This document shows positions 33,066 to 41,243 of a stretch of 64,000 nt of DNA, one piece after another (position 1 is the stretch's first letter; each line of letters starts with the position of its first letter). Below the pieces are notes generated by a model. The model was not told the origin of the DNA and made no database searches. It saw nothing but the letters and a program-made list of their open reading frames with translations. Origin of the DNA: Halobaculum sp. MBLA0143 (GTDB lineage: Archaea; Halobacteriota; Halobacteria; Halobacteriales; Haloferacaceae); assembly GCF_041361465.1 (NCBI RefSeq), contig NZ_JBGKAC010000001.1, positions 1,302,001 to 1,366,000 of the forward strand. Reading direction: 5' to 3'. A program made the translations under genes and the position numbers.

Positions 33066-33935
33066 ATGTTGTCGGTCTCCGGAATCGGGAAGCAGTACGA
33101 CGGCAGTATCTGGGGGGTTCGGGACGTGACGCTCGATCTCGACGCGGGGATCCACGGGCTGCTCGGACCGAACGGCGCGGGGAAGTCGACGCTCCTCCGG
33201 ATGCTCACGACCGTGACGGAGCCGACGGAAGGCGACATCACCTGGGACGGGACGGACGTGGTCGACAGTCCGATGCCACTGCGGCGTTCGCTCGGCTACC
33301 TCCCGCAGGACTTCGGCGTCTACCCCGACCTGACGCTCGAAGAGTTCCTGGAGTACGTCGGCGCGCTGCGGTCGATGGACGGGGAGAGCGTCGACGCGCG
33401 AATCGAGGAACTCCTGGAACTGACGAACCTCGCCGACGTGCGCGACCGGAGACTCGACGGGTTCTCCGGCGGAATGCGCCAGCGCGCCGGCATCGCGCAG
33501 GCGTTGCTCAACGACCCGGAGCTGCTCGTGTTAGACGAGCCGACCGTCGGCCTGGACCCGGAAGAACGGGTGCGGTTCCGGAACGTCGTGTCGGAGCTGG
33601 CCACGGACCGTGTCGTGATCCTCTCGACACACATCGTCCCGGACATCGAGGCGACCGCGAGCCGGATCGCGTTGCTGAACGGCGGTCGTCTGGTCGACCA
33701 CACGGACCCGGAGCGCCTGATCGAGCGCGTCGAGGGGAACGTCTACGAGTACAACGTCCCCGCCGACGAGCTGACGCGCGTCCGGTCGGAGTACGCCGTC
33801 TCCGGGACGGTCCAACGCTCCGACGGCGTCGAGGTGCGGGTGATCGCGGAGTCACCCCCGGCGGAGGCCGCCACCCCGGCCCGACCGACCCTGGAGGACG
33901 CCTACCTCTGGCGGCTCGACGGAGGGGTGCGGTAG
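33066..33935 (+). CDS. ABC transporter ATP-binding protein (exporter type)
   Basis: 289 residues from ATG 33066; the longer frame from 32943 has no family features. Walker A GLLGPNGAGKSTLLRM, Q-loop LGYLPQDFGVYPDLT, signature FSGGMRQRAGIAQAL, Walker B LLVLDEPTVGLDPEER, His switch ILSTHIVPD. The subfamily is ABC-2 export systems. The C-terminal ~65 residues are an accessory domain. The permease follows without a gap (stop 33935, ATG 33936). Confidence 0.92.
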   Translation: MLSVSGIGKQYDGSIWGVRDVTLDLDAGIHGLLGPNGAGKSTLLRMLTTVTEPTEGDITWDGTDVVDSPMPLRRSLGYLPQDFGVYPDLTLEEFLEYVGALRSMDGESVDARIEELLELTNLADVRDRRLDGFSGGMRQRAGIAQALLNDPELLVLDEPTVGLDPEERVRFRNVVSELATDRVVILSTHIVPDIEATASRIALLNGGRLVDHTDPERLIERVEGNVYEYNVPADELTRVRSEYAVSGTVQRSDGVEVRVIAESPPAEAATPARPTLEDAYLWRLDGGVR

Positions 33936-35585
33936 ATGTCGACTCTCCGCTCGGTCTACCACATCGCTCGCGCAGACTACCTCCAGCGGACGCGGTCACG
34001 GCAGTTCCTGGCCGTCCTCGCGTTCGTCGTCTCCCTGGGGTACGTGGTGAGCGTCGGCGGACTGGAACTCGTGTACACGCGGGACCTGGGTGCGTTCGAC
34101 TACGAGTTCTACTACGGTCGGTCGAACGCCGCCTGGGTCGGGACGGAGGCGGCGCTCGTCGGGACGTTCTTCGTCGCCTTCGGCGGCTTCTACGTGCTGA
34201 AGAACACGCTCGCCCGCGAGCGACGGACCGGGATGGACGAACTCCTCCCGTCGATGGCCGTGAGCGACCGGCTGTACCTCCTCGGGAAGTGGCTCAGTAA
34301 CGTCGCCGTCGTGTGTACGATCCTCGTCGTGTTGGCCGCCGCGACGGTCGTGCTCCACGCGGTCAACGGCGTCGGGCAGACACAGATCGTCCCGCTGACG
34401 CTGCCGATCTTCCTGTTGGCCGTTCCGCTGGGCTGTCTCGTCGCCGGGGTGGCGTTGTTGTTCGAGACGATCGACCCGTTGTCCGGCAGCGCCGGCAACG
34501 CGGTGTACTTCCTCGGCACCGTCGTCGTCGCCAGTTGGGCGTACAGCGCGCCCGTCGCGGGCGGTGTCGTTCCGCCGGTCGTCGCGTACACGGAGCCGTT
34601 CGGCTACACCGCCGTCTACGCTGCGACACACGACACGCTCACCGGTGTCGTGCCGGCGTACGCCGGCGGCCCCCCAGTGTTCGGCCAGGTGTCCGGTGGG
34701 GAGGAGTTCACGTTCACCTGGACCGGCGGGGGGTGGCCGGGGTGGGTGTACCTCAAGTGGGCGTTGTTCGCCGTCGGTGGCGCCACGGTCGCCGCGGCCG
34801 GGACAGTCACCTTCGACCGGTTCACCGCCGGCGAACGGGGCTCGGTCCTCCGGTCGCTCCTCCCGGTCGGCGACTCGGCGGACACGGAGACGGACGAGTC
34901 GTCGGACGCGACCGTTCCTGGGGGTGGGGAGCCGGCCGGAGACACGGACGTGACGACGCTCGTCGAGTCGCTCACGCCCGTCCGGAGCCGGAACGGCGGC
35001 GGGCTCGGGCGGCTCCTAGTCGCCGAGGCGCGGATCGCGCTCCTCGGCCGTCGTCGGGTGTGGTACCTCGGCGCCGTGTCGTTGTTCCTGTTCGGTGTTC
35101 TGGCCGACGGTCTCCGCGGGCTCGTCGCTCCGGTTGCGATCCTGTGGCCGGTGTTCCTGCTGTCGGAGACGGGGGTCCGGACGCGCCGACACCAGACCCG
35201 CGAGTTGGTCGTCTCCTCGTCACACCCGGTCGGACAGCTCGCGGCCGAGTGGGCCGTCGGGGCCGGGGTGTTGGCGTCGTTGCTCGCCCCGGCCAGGCTG
35301 CCGGCCGCCGCCGGCGGCGACACGCTCGCGCTGCTCGGGTTCGTCGCCACGGTGGCGTTCGTCCCGTCGTTCGCGCTGGCGCTGGGGTCGTACACCGGCT
35401 CGACCCGGGCGTTCGAGGCGTCGTACCTCGCGCTGTGGTACGTGGGCCCGGTCAACGGCGCCACCGCCGTGGACTTCGCCGCGAGCACGGACGGGGTGAC
35501 GCCGGCGACGCTGCTCGGGTTCACGGCCGTCGGGGTGGCGTTGCTCGGCGCCGCGCTGCTGGGCCGCTCGCGGTTCCTCCGGTGA
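33936..35585 (+). CDS. ABC transporter permease (ABC-2 type)
   Basis: 549 residues, ATG directly after the ATPase stop. About eleven hydrophobic helices in two groups, separated by a soluble acidic stretch (SADTETDESSDATVPGGGEP) near residues 305-335. The N-terminal region (ARADYLQRTRSRQFLAVLAF) and NTLARERRTGMDELLPSMAV are typical of ABC-2 export permeases. Substrate unknown. Confidence 0.85.
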   Translation: MSTLRSVYHIARADYLQRTRSRQFLAVLAFVVSLGYVVSVGGLELVYTRDLGAFDYEFYYGRSNAAWVGTEAALVGTFFVAFGGFYVLKNTLARERRTGMDELLPSMAVSDRLYLLGKWLSNVAVVCTILVVLAAATVVLHAVNGVGQTQIVPLTLPIFLLAVPLGCLVAGVALLFETIDPLSGSAGNAVYFLGTVVVASWAYSAPVAGGVVPPVVAYTEPFGYTAVYAATHDTLTGVVPAYAGGPPVFGQVSGGEEFTFTWTGGGWPGWVYLKWALFAVGGATVAAAGTVTFDRFTAGERGSVLRSLLPVGDSADTETDESSDATVPGGGEPAGDTDVTTLVESLTPVRSRNGGGLGRLLVAEARIALLGRRRVWYLGAVSLFLFGVLADGLRGLVAPVAILWPVFLLSETGVRTRRHQTRELVVSSSHPVGQLAAEWAVGAGVLASLLAPARLPAAAGGDTLALLGFVATVAFVPSFALALGSYTGSTRAFEASYLALWYVGPVNGATAVDFAASTDGVTPATLLGFTAVGVALLGAALLGRSRFLR

Positions 35586-35615
35586 CGGCCGGCCGTAGAC
35601 TCCACCCGACCCGGT

Positions 35616-35623
35616 CACTTATT
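35616..35623 (+). promoter_or_regulatory. TATA box for the FAD/Fe-S dehydrogenase
   Basis: CACTTATT, 26-33 bases before ATG 35649. Confidence 0.55.
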
Positions 35624-35648
35624 CCGCCCCTCGGCGTTAGGCCTGCGC

Positions 35649-38600
35649 ATGACGACGAACCCACAGTCGGGCCGCGGGGAGGTGCCGGGGGGTGACTCTG
35701 GCGCCGCTGGCGACTCTACCGCCGCTGGCGACTCTACCCCCACCGGCGACTCTACCCCCACCGGCGACTCTGGCGCCGCTGGCGACCCTACCGCCGGCGA
35801 GGTCGCCCGGCCGGGGCTGTTGAACGACCTCGAGAGTCGCGTCGAGGGGGCCGTCAGGTTCGACACCTACACCCGGTCGTTGTACGCGACGGACGCCTCC
35901 GCGTACCACGAGACGCCGGTCGGGGTGGTCCTGCCGGCGTCGACGGCGGACGTGGCCGCGGTCGTCTCCTACTGTGCCGACCGCGGGGTTCCGGTGTTGC
36001 CTCGAGGCGGCGGCACCTCGCTGGCGGGCCAGACGGTCAACGAGGCGGTCGTCTTGGACTTCACACGGCACCTCGACGACGTCGTCTCCGTCGACCCGGA
36101 CGGGCGGACGGCGACGGTCGAGGCCGGCTGTCTCCTGGGGTCGCTGAACGAACGGCTGGAGCCGCACGGGCTGAAGTTCGCCCCCGATCCGGCGTGGGGT
36201 GACAAGTCCGCTATCGGCGGCGCCGTCGGCAACAACTCCACCGGCGCCCACTCGCTCGTGTACGGGAAGACGGACCACTACGTGGAGTCGGCGGAGGTCG
36301 TCCTCGCGGACGGCAGCGTCACCGAGCTCGGCGAGGTCTCGGTCGCCGAGCTACGCGAGCGGGCGGACCCGGACGGCGGCACGTTGGACCGGGTCGCGGC
36401 CGAGGTCGTCGGGGTTCTGGACGACGACCGTGACGCCGTCCGGGAGCGGTTCCCCGCGCTCAAACGGAACGTCTCCGGCTACAACCTGGACCGACTCGTC
36501 GCCGAGGCCGACGGGGAGTACGGCGAGCCCGGGACGGTCAACCTCGCCCGGCTGCTGGCCGGCAGCGAGGGGACGCTGGGAGTCGTGACGGCGGTGACGG
36601 TGTCGTTGGAGCCGATTCCGGAGACGAAGGCGGTCGGGCTGCTCACGTACGACTCTCTCTCCGAGGCGATGGCCGACGTGGCACCGATCCTCGACCACGA
36701 CCCCGCGGCGGTGGAGGTGATGGACGACGTGTTGTTGGACCTGGCGCGCGACACCCCGGAGTTCGCGGACGTGGTCGGACTGCTCCCGGACGGGACCGAC
36801 GCGGTGTTGCTCGTGGAGTTCTACGCCGAAAGCGACGAGGAGGGTCGCCGGAAGGTCGCCGGGCTGCTCTCCGACCGCGTGCCGTCCGTCTCCCCGTCCG
36901 CGACACCGCCCGCGGACACCCCCGACGGCGGGGACACGCGGGCGCTGGACGCGTTGGAGGCCCACGACGCCGACCGCCGGGCGACGTTCTGGAAGATGCG
37001 CAAGTCCGGGCTGCCGATCCTGCTCGGGCGCACGAGCGACGCCAAACACATCTCCTTCATCGAGGACTGTGCGGTGCCGCCGGAACACCTCCCCCGGTAC
37101 GTCGAAGGGTTCGAGGAGATCCTAGACGACACCGGGACGTTCGCCTCCTTCTACGCCCACGCCGGTCCGGGCGTGCTCCACGTCCGACCGCTGATCGACA
37201 CGAAGACGGTCGAGGGAGTCGAGCAACTGCGGGAGATCGCCGACCGAGTGACGGACCTGGTGGTGTCGCTGGGCGGGGCCGTCTCCGGCGAGCACGGCGA
37301 CGGCCGCGCCCGGACGGCGTGGAACCGGAAGCTGTACGGCGACCGGTTGTTCGAGCGGTTCCGATCGCTCAAGTCGGCGTTCGACCCCGAGTGGCTGTTG
37401 AACCCCGGCACCGTCTGTGGCGACCACGACCCGACGGAGAACCTCCGGTTCGACCCCGACTACGAGTTCGACGCCGGGTTCGAGCCGGAGTTGGCCTGGG
37501 AGACCGACAACGGGTTCCAGGGGATGGCGGAGCTGTGTCACGGCTGTGGCGGCTGTCGCGGAGAGCAGTCCACCACCGGCGGCGTGATGTGTCCGACGTA
37601 CCGCGCCGTCGACGAGGAGATCCAGTCCACCCGCGGCCGGGCGAACGCGCTCCGAGAGGCGATGAGCGGCGAACTCCCGGCGGACCCGTTCGGCGAGGAG
37701 TTCCGCAGCGAGGTGTTGGACCTCTGTGTCGGCTGCAAGGGCTGTAAGATGGACTGCCCCAGCGGCGTCGACATGGCGAAGATGAAGGCGGAGGTGTTGC
37801 ACGAACACCACGAGCGCGACGCCGACGACCGCGGGCTCAGGCGGTTCCTGGACCCGAGTGTGCTCCGGGACCTGACGTTCGCCAACGTCAACGGAGTGTC
37901 GCGGCTGGGCAGTGCGCTCGCCCCGCTCTCGAATCTCGCCGGCGACCTCCCGGTGGTGTCGAATCTCGGCAAGCGACTGCTGGGCGTGGCGACGGAACGC
38001 GACCTCCCGACGTTCCGGCGGGAGACGCTCCGGGACTGGTTCGACGCCCGCGACGGGTCGATCCCCGCCGAAGACGCCGACCGCACCGCGGTGCTCGTCC
38101 CGGACACGTACACCAACTACACCCGCCCGGCGGCTGGACGAGCGGCGGTACGGCTGTTGGAGGCCGCCGACGTGCGAGTCGAACTCGCCGAGACGGAAGA
38201 CACCGGTCGGGCGGCCCACTCGCTTGGGTTCCTCGACCGCGCCCGCGAACGGAGTCGGGCGGCGATCGACGAGCTGTCGCCCGCGATCGCCGACGGGGCG
38301 GACGTCGTGGTCGTCGAGCCCAGCGAGGCGGTGATGCTCCAGTCCGACCTGTTGGATCTCCACGGCTCCGGCGGGCAGGCGGGGACCGTCGCGGACAACA
38401 GCTACGGGTTGTTGGAGTACGTCGACACGTTCCGGTTGGACGACCGGCTCGCCTTCGACGCCCCCGACGAGTCGCTCGTCTACCACGGCCACTGTCACCA
38501 GAAGGCGACCGCGAAGGACCACCACGCCGTCGGCGTCCTCCGCCGAGCGGGCTACGGTGTCGACCCGCTCGACTCGACGTGTTGCGGTATGGCCGGCTCG

Positions 38601-38795
38601 TTCGGCTACGAGGCGGAACACTACGACCTGAGCCAGGGGGTCGCGGACATCCTGGTGGAACAGGCAGACGACAGCGACGGCGACGTGCTCACCGCGCCCG
38701 GCGGCTCCTGTCGGACACAGTTGGGCGACCGCGAGGAGACGGACGCCACCCCGCCCCACCCCGTCGAGAAGGTCGCCGACGCGCTCGCGGAGTAG
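35649..38795 (+). CDS. FAD-linked D-lactate-type dehydrogenase fused to an Fe-S (GlpC/GlcF-like) domain
   Basis: 1048-residue membrane-associated dehydrogenase that likely oxidises D-lactate or a similar 2-hydroxyacid and feeds electrons to quinone. Residues ~55-600 are a GlcD-like FAD protein: PCMH motif LPRGGGTSLAGQTV, AIGGAVGNNSTGAHSLVYGK, C-terminal GEHGDGRARTAW. Residues ~630-720 hold two ferredoxin clusters (CHGCGGCRGEQ; CVGCKGCKMDCPSGVDMAK). The end has CCG-type motifs (HGHCHQKATAKDHH; STCCGMAGSFGYE). The N-terminal ~45 residues are five six-residue acidic repeats. Known haloarchaeal D-lactate dehydrogenases share this fusion. Confidence 0.9.
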   Translation: MTTNPQSGRGEVPGGDSGAAGDSTAAGDSTPTGDSTPTGDSGAAGDPTAGEVARPGLLNDLESRVEGAVRFDTYTRSLYATDASAYHETPVGVVLPASTADVAAVVSYCADRGVPVLPRGGGTSLAGQTVNEAVVLDFTRHLDDVVSVDPDGRTATVEAGCLLGSLNERLEPHGLKFAPDPAWGDKSAIGGAVGNNSTGAHSLVYGKTDHYVESAEVVLADGSVTELGEVSVAELRERADPDGGTLDRVAAEVVGVLDDDRDAVRERFPALKRNVSGYNLDRLVAEADGEYGEPGTVNLARLLAGSEGTLGVVTAVTVSLEPIPETKAVGLLTYDSLSEAMADVAPILDHDPAAVEVMDDVLLDLARDTPEFADVVGLLPDGTDAVLLVEFYAESDEEGRRKVAGLLSDRVPSVSPSATPPADTPDGGDTRALDALEAHDADRRATFWKMRKSGLPILLGRTSDAKHISFIEDCAVPPEHLPRYVEGFEEILDDTGTFASFYAHAGPGVLHVRPLIDTKTVEGVEQLREIADRVTDLVVSLGGAVSGEHGDGRARTAWNRKLYGDRLFERFRSLKSAFDPEWLLNPGTVCGDHDPTENLRFDPDYEFDAGFEPELAWETDNGFQGMAELCHGCGGCRGEQSTTGGVMCPTYRAVDEEIQSTRGRANALREAMSGELPADPFGEEFRSEVLDLCVGCKGCKMDCPSGVDMAKMKAEVLHEHHERDADDRGLRRFLDPSVLRDLTFANVNGVSRLGSALAPLSNLAGDLPVVSNLGKRLLGVATERDLPTFRRETLRDWFDARDGSIPAEDADRTAVLVPDTYTNYTRPAAGRAAVRLLEAADVRVELAETEDTGRAAHSLGFLDRARERSRAAIDELSPAIADGADVVVVEPSEAVMLQSDLLDLHGSGGQAGTVADNSYGLLEYVDTFRLDDRLAFDAPDESLVYHGHCHQKATAKDHHAVGVLRRAGYGVDPLDSTCCGMAGSFGYEAEHYDLSQGVADILVEQADDSDGDVLTAPGGSCRTQLGDREETDATPPHPVEKVADALAE
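35691..35780 (+). repeat. 18-bp in-frame repeat at the dehydrogenase N-terminus
   Basis: Five adjacent 18-bp units beginning GGCGACTCT (first unit GGTGACTCT) at 35691, 35709, 35727, 35745 and 35763. Two variants (ACCGCCGCT / ACCCCCACC endings) alternate. They encode the disordered N-terminal tail. Confidence 0.9.
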
Positions 38796-38825
38796 GTCGT
38801 CGGCGCGTTCGTCTGAGTCGTCGCG

Positions 38826-39233
38826 TCACACCTCGTCGTGTGCCCGTTCGACGGCAGCGACGGCCCGCTCCGCGTCCGGGTAGCCCGCCAGGTGACTGTC
38901 ACAGTCGCAGTCGGAGGCGCCGAAGCCGGCGACCGGCCCGTCGACGAGCGCGCGGGCGACCGCACACTCCGCGTCGCGGTCTGGGAGCCGTCGGACGGCG
39001 TGCAGCTCCGTTGCGGGGTGGCCGCCGAGGTGGTCGACGTGCCAGTGGCGCACGTCGTGCTCGCCGGCCGCGACCCGTTCGTGGCGATCCACCCGCGAGA
39101 AGCCGCCGCTCCCCAGCGCGCTGCCGGTGTAGGCGTACGCCCCCGCGGGGAGTCGGTGCTCGCCGAGCGCGCCGACCGCGACCGTCGCCGGCGCCGAGAG
39201 TCGGTACACGATGGTGTAGGTGCCGCCGGTCAC
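38826..39233 (-). CDS. DUF123 / GIY-YIG-like protein
   Basis: 135 residues from GTG 39233. Matches the DUF123 domain found alone or fused to endonuclease III: GTYTIVYRLSAPATVAVGAL, AGAYAYTGSALGSGGFSRVD, then HVDHLGGHPATELHAV and SDCDCDSHLAGY. The fold is GIY-YIG related, but the catalytic Tyr/Arg set is incomplete, so nuclease activity is uncertain. It converges on the dehydrogenase gene. Confidence 0.8.
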   Translation of the reverse strand: MTGGTYTIVYRLSAPATVAVGALGEHRLPAGAYAYTGSALGSGGFSRVDRHERVAAGEHDVRHWHVDHLGGHPATELHAVRRLPDRDAECAVARALVDGPVAGFGASDCDCDSHLAGYPDAERAVAAVERAHDEV

Positions 39234-39322
39234 GGACGCGCTTCGGGCGCTGGCGACACCTTCGTTGCGGTCCGTCGCCCCAGAGTCGACAGGGCTACCC
39301 CCGACACGCGCCGAGATGGGTC

Positions 39323-39622
39323 GTGAACCACGATCGAATCCACTCGCGGCCGCCACAACAGGACCCCGAACGGTGGCGCGAGGGTGTGATCCGCTCGCTC
39401 ACCGAGCGCGACGGGCACGCGGTGTTCGTCGTCGCGCCGGTGGAGGGCGCTGAAGACGGGGCGGAGGCGGACGATGCGGAGTCGGTGGCGGACGGCGAGC
39501 GGGAGACCGTCGAACTGACCGTCACGACCGCGGTGCGGGACCTCGCTGTGGGTCGGCTGGAGATCGACGAGGGGGAGTCGCCGGTGGGTGAACATGTGTG
39601 GTTCCGGGAGCGTGGGGGGTGA
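39323..39622 (+). CDS. Uncharacterised small acidic protein
   Basis: 99 residues from GTG 39323, divergent from the DUF123 gene. Predicted mixed alpha/beta with a recognisable core (GVIRSLTERDGHAVFVVAPV, then VELTVTTAVRDLAVGRLEI, ending VGEHVWFRERG) interrupted by an acidic loop. Family not recognised. Confidence 0.6.
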   Translation: MNHDRIHSRPPQQDPERWREGVIRSLTERDGHAVFVVAPVEGAEDGAEADDAESVADGERETVELTVTTAVRDLAVGRLEIDEGESPVGEHVWFRERGG

Positions 39623-39667
39623 GGCGGGGCTGCGGGCGTCTCGACACGGACTGACGACAAGGGGCGG

Positions 39668-39691
39668 ATCTGTGCACACAGATTTAACTAT
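39668..39691 (+). promoter_or_regulatory. Palindromic operator and TATA box of the antitoxin-like gene
   Basis: ATCTGTG-CA-CACAGAT (39668-39683) is a perfect inverted repeat. It runs directly into the TATA sequence TTTAACTAT, about 25-30 bases before ATG 39713. A repressor bound here would block TFB/TBP, as in autoregulated toxin-antitoxin operons. Confidence 0.55.
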
Positions 39692-39712
39692 ATTGTCGAG
39701 AAACACCGCCGC

Positions 39713-39964
39713 ATGGCCGGTGAACTCTCCGACCAGATTCGAGAAATCGCCGAAGCGCGCGACGTGCCCGAGTCCGAGGTGTTCGAGCGGGCGCTCGAAC
39801 GCGGACTGCGGGACCTCTGGGAGGATCTCGTTCTCGGGCAGTACTTCGACGGTGAACTCGACCGCGAGGAGGCTGTCGAACGTGTCGGGTTGTCGAAAGT
39901 CGAGCGAGCCGAACGGGAGTGTGCTGCTGTCGAGGCAGATTTCGAGTGGGGGCTGGACGCATGA
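39713..39964 (+). CDS. Antitoxin-like protein without its toxin
   Basis: 83 residues from ATG 39713. N-terminal LSDQIREIAEARDVPESEVFERAL looks like a dimerising DNA-binding segment; the C-terminus has DREEAVERVGLSKVERAERE and AVEADFEWGLDA. Haloarchaeal antitoxins of this kind normally precede a PIN-domain toxin. Here an ATG overlaps the stop (ATGA at 39961), but after a few codons the sequence joins the upstream region of the ribbon-helix-helix gene, and no PIN motif follows. The toxin appears to have been lost at the duplication junction. Confidence 0.6.
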   Translation: MAGELSDQIREIAEARDVPESEVFERALERGLRDLWEDLVLGQYFDGELDREEAVERVGLSKVERAERECAAVEADFEWGLDA

Positions 39965-40012
39965 CGCTCTCTCCGACCACTGTCAGGTCGCCCGGGTGGC
40001 GAAGCTTCTTGT

Positions 40013-40030
40013 GTGATACGGGTGTATCAC
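40013..40030 (+). promoter_or_regulatory. Perfect palindromic operator, copy A
   Basis: GTGATAC-GGGT-GTATCAC ends six bases before GTG 40036. The seven-base arms are identical in copy B (44852) while the four-base spacer differs. Likely autoregulatory site of the ribbon-helix-helix protein it precedes. Confidence 0.65.
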
Positions 40031-40035
40031 GCAGT

Positions 40036-40314
40036 GTGAGCACAGACAGCGACACTGGCGGCGACGGGGAGATGGAGAAGATCAACGTACGGGTTCCGCA
40101 GGCGCTGCTGGCCGAGATCGACAGCGTGTGGGAGGAACGCGGGTACGCGAACAAATCCGAGTTCATCCGCGACGCGCTCCGTGACGCAGTCGACCCGCCG
40201 ACGGAACTCTCTGCGGAGGCGCTCCAGCACCTCGCCGAGAGCCGCGAGCAACGCGAAGAGGGTGAGACGGTCTCGCAGGCAGACCTGAAAGGTCGACTGG
40301 ACTCCGACGACTGA
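40036..40314 (+). CDS. Ribbon-helix-helix (CopG-type) regulator, copy A
   Basis: 92 residues from GTG 40036. The RHH core is EKINVRVPQALLAEIDSVWE followed by RGYANKSEFIRDALRDAVD, the standard beta-alpha-alpha DNA-binding dimer. The tail (REQREEGETVSQADLKGRL) resembles antitoxin C-termini but no toxin follows. Copy B (44875) differs at few residues. It is probably a repressor acting on its own operator and perhaps on the promoter of the acidic-protein gene 139 bases downstream. Confidence 0.85.
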   Translation: MSTDSDTGGDGEMEKINVRVPQALLAEIDSVWEERGYANKSEFIRDALRDAVDPPTELSAEALQHLAESREQREEGETVSQADLKGRLDSDD

Positions 40315-40390
40315 ATCGGAAAACTCGGACGACCCACTGCACAGTCCAACCTCGTTACCTCTGCTTGACATTTCACGTCCCCACGACTCA

Positions 40391-40399
40391 ACACTAGTC
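40391..40399 (+). promoter_or_regulatory. ACACTAGTC motif upstream of the acidic-protein gene (A)
   Basis: The same nine bases occur at 45229 (copy B) and 43029 (before the regulator gene). It sits about 14 bases before the TATA sequence CATTTACTA (40413-40421). CTAG is generally rare in such genomes, so three copies within 5 kb in promoters may be a shared operator. Confidence 0.4.
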
Positions 40400-40442
40400 C
40401 ACTCCACCGTAACATTTACTAGCCGTAGTCACCTTACCCGAA

Positions 40443-40562
40443 TCACGACGCTGTGGTGCACGCCGTGGAAAACGGCAGGGCGTCCATAGCGCCCTACCAC
40501 CGCAGTGTCGTGACCGCTCACGACATGTGTCCGAACGATACACCGTCAGTAAAGCCTGACGG
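40443..40562 (+). promoter_or_regulatory. Candidate structured 5' leader / RNA switch, copy A
   Basis: A TATA box at 40413-40421 predicts transcription from about 40443. From there a 16-bp helix P1 can form (40443-40458 with 40498-40513), enclosing two hairpins: CCGT-GGAAA-ACGG (40463-40475) and AGGGCG-N7-CGCCCT (40477-40495). The 3' strand of P1 can instead pair downstream: GTCGTGA-CCGC-TCACGAC (40507-40524), ending at ATG 40525. A further perfect hairpin CCGTCAG-N6-CTGACGG lies at 40543-40562. Copy B keeps all helices, with one double compensatory change. The region is also open from GTG 40453, so coding is the alternative explanation. Confidence 0.45.
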
Positions 40563-41112
40563 AACGACAGACGCAGCGACGCTCGCGGCAGATTACGAGC
40601 AGTACCGACTGGATCTGGAGGAGCTTCCACTCCCGAGCTACCGCGCCGAGGAGCTCCGCTCGCGGATCGGCGTGGTGCGGGAGGCGCTCGCGGCGGAGGG
40701 GGTGGCTTCGGCGGGCCAGCTCCAACACCTCCTGCGGGTGGTGACGGAGGCGCTGGCGGACGTGCGCGCGGCGCAGGTCGTCGCCGCGCCGGCCGAGCAC
40801 AGCGCAGCGAACGCTCTCCCCGGGTTCGAGGAGACCGGGAGGGCCTACGAGATCACGGCGACCGAGCGACGGACCGCGACGAACGTCCTGATCGAGCTCC
40901 TCTTTACCGTCGTCGAGACGCCCACCTACGCCGACAGACGCGCCGGTCACGCCGACGGCGACGACTCTGCCGCCACAGACGACGGCGTGCCGGCAGCCGA
41001 GGACACGTCGGCAGTCGAAGACACGCCGGCAGACGACGCCACCGGCTCCGGCTCCGACCACACCGACGCCGAGCGGGGTGCCAGCGTCGGGAGCCACGCC
41101 GGGCCGGAGTAG
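40453..41112 (+). CDS. Uncharacterised acidic protein, copy A
   Basis: 219 residues if started at GTG 40453, or 195 from ATG 40525. The conserved core (from DYEQYRLDLEELPLPSYRAE through VVREALAAEGVASAGQLQHL to AYEITATERRTATN and LIELLFTVVETPTYADRRAG) is mainly helical. The last ~60 residues are an acidic, disordered Asp/Thr/Ala tail that differs from copy B. No membrane segment, signal or known motif. Between copies most core differences are at third codon positions, so the protein is under selection. Family not recognised; it always follows the ribbon-helix-helix gene here. Confidence 0.7.
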   Translation: MVHAVENGRASIAPYHRSVVTAHDMCPNDTPSVKPDGTTDAATLAADYEQYRLDLEELPLPSYRAEELRSRIGVVREALAAEGVASAGQLQHLLRVVTEALADVRAAQVVAAPAEHSAANALPGFEETGRAYEITATERRTATNVLIELLFTVVETPTYADRRAGHADGDDSAATDDGVPAAEDTSAVEDTPADDATGSGSDHTDAERGASVGSHAGPE

Positions 41113-41124
41113 TCGGCTTCACTG

Positions 41125-41130
41125 TCTTTT
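41125..41130 (+). terminator. Oligo-T terminator after copy A
   Basis: Run of six T (CTTTTTTCC) 13 bases after the stop at 41112; fits archaeal factor-independent termination. Confidence 0.5.
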
Positions 41131-41243
41131 TTCCAGCTTGTGGCTCACTCGACCGTTCGATCACTCGATCACCCGATCACGTCGCGCGCGACGCGCCGAG
41201 CGTCGGGTCGGAGGTGAGTTCGACGGTCGGTCGAGGGGTGGGC

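Larger units (their letters stand above)
40005..41112 (+). repeat. Duplicated module, copy A
   Basis: Operator, ribbon-helix-helix gene, leader and acidic-protein gene repeated at 44843-45911 with high identity up to the acidic C-terminal tails. Copies share the intergenic region between the two genes almost base for base. Confidence 0.92.

Noticed and set aside
38579-39322. N-terminal extension of the 39323 protein back to 38579
   Set aside because: It overlaps the end of the D-lactate-type dehydrogenase and all of DUF123 and is Arg rich; the acidic protein begins at GTG 39323.
40034-40314. Ribbon-helix-helix gene as the missing toxin of the 39713 antitoxin
   Set aside because: It is a DNA-binding protein with its own operator and a full second copy elsewhere, so it is not a toxin.
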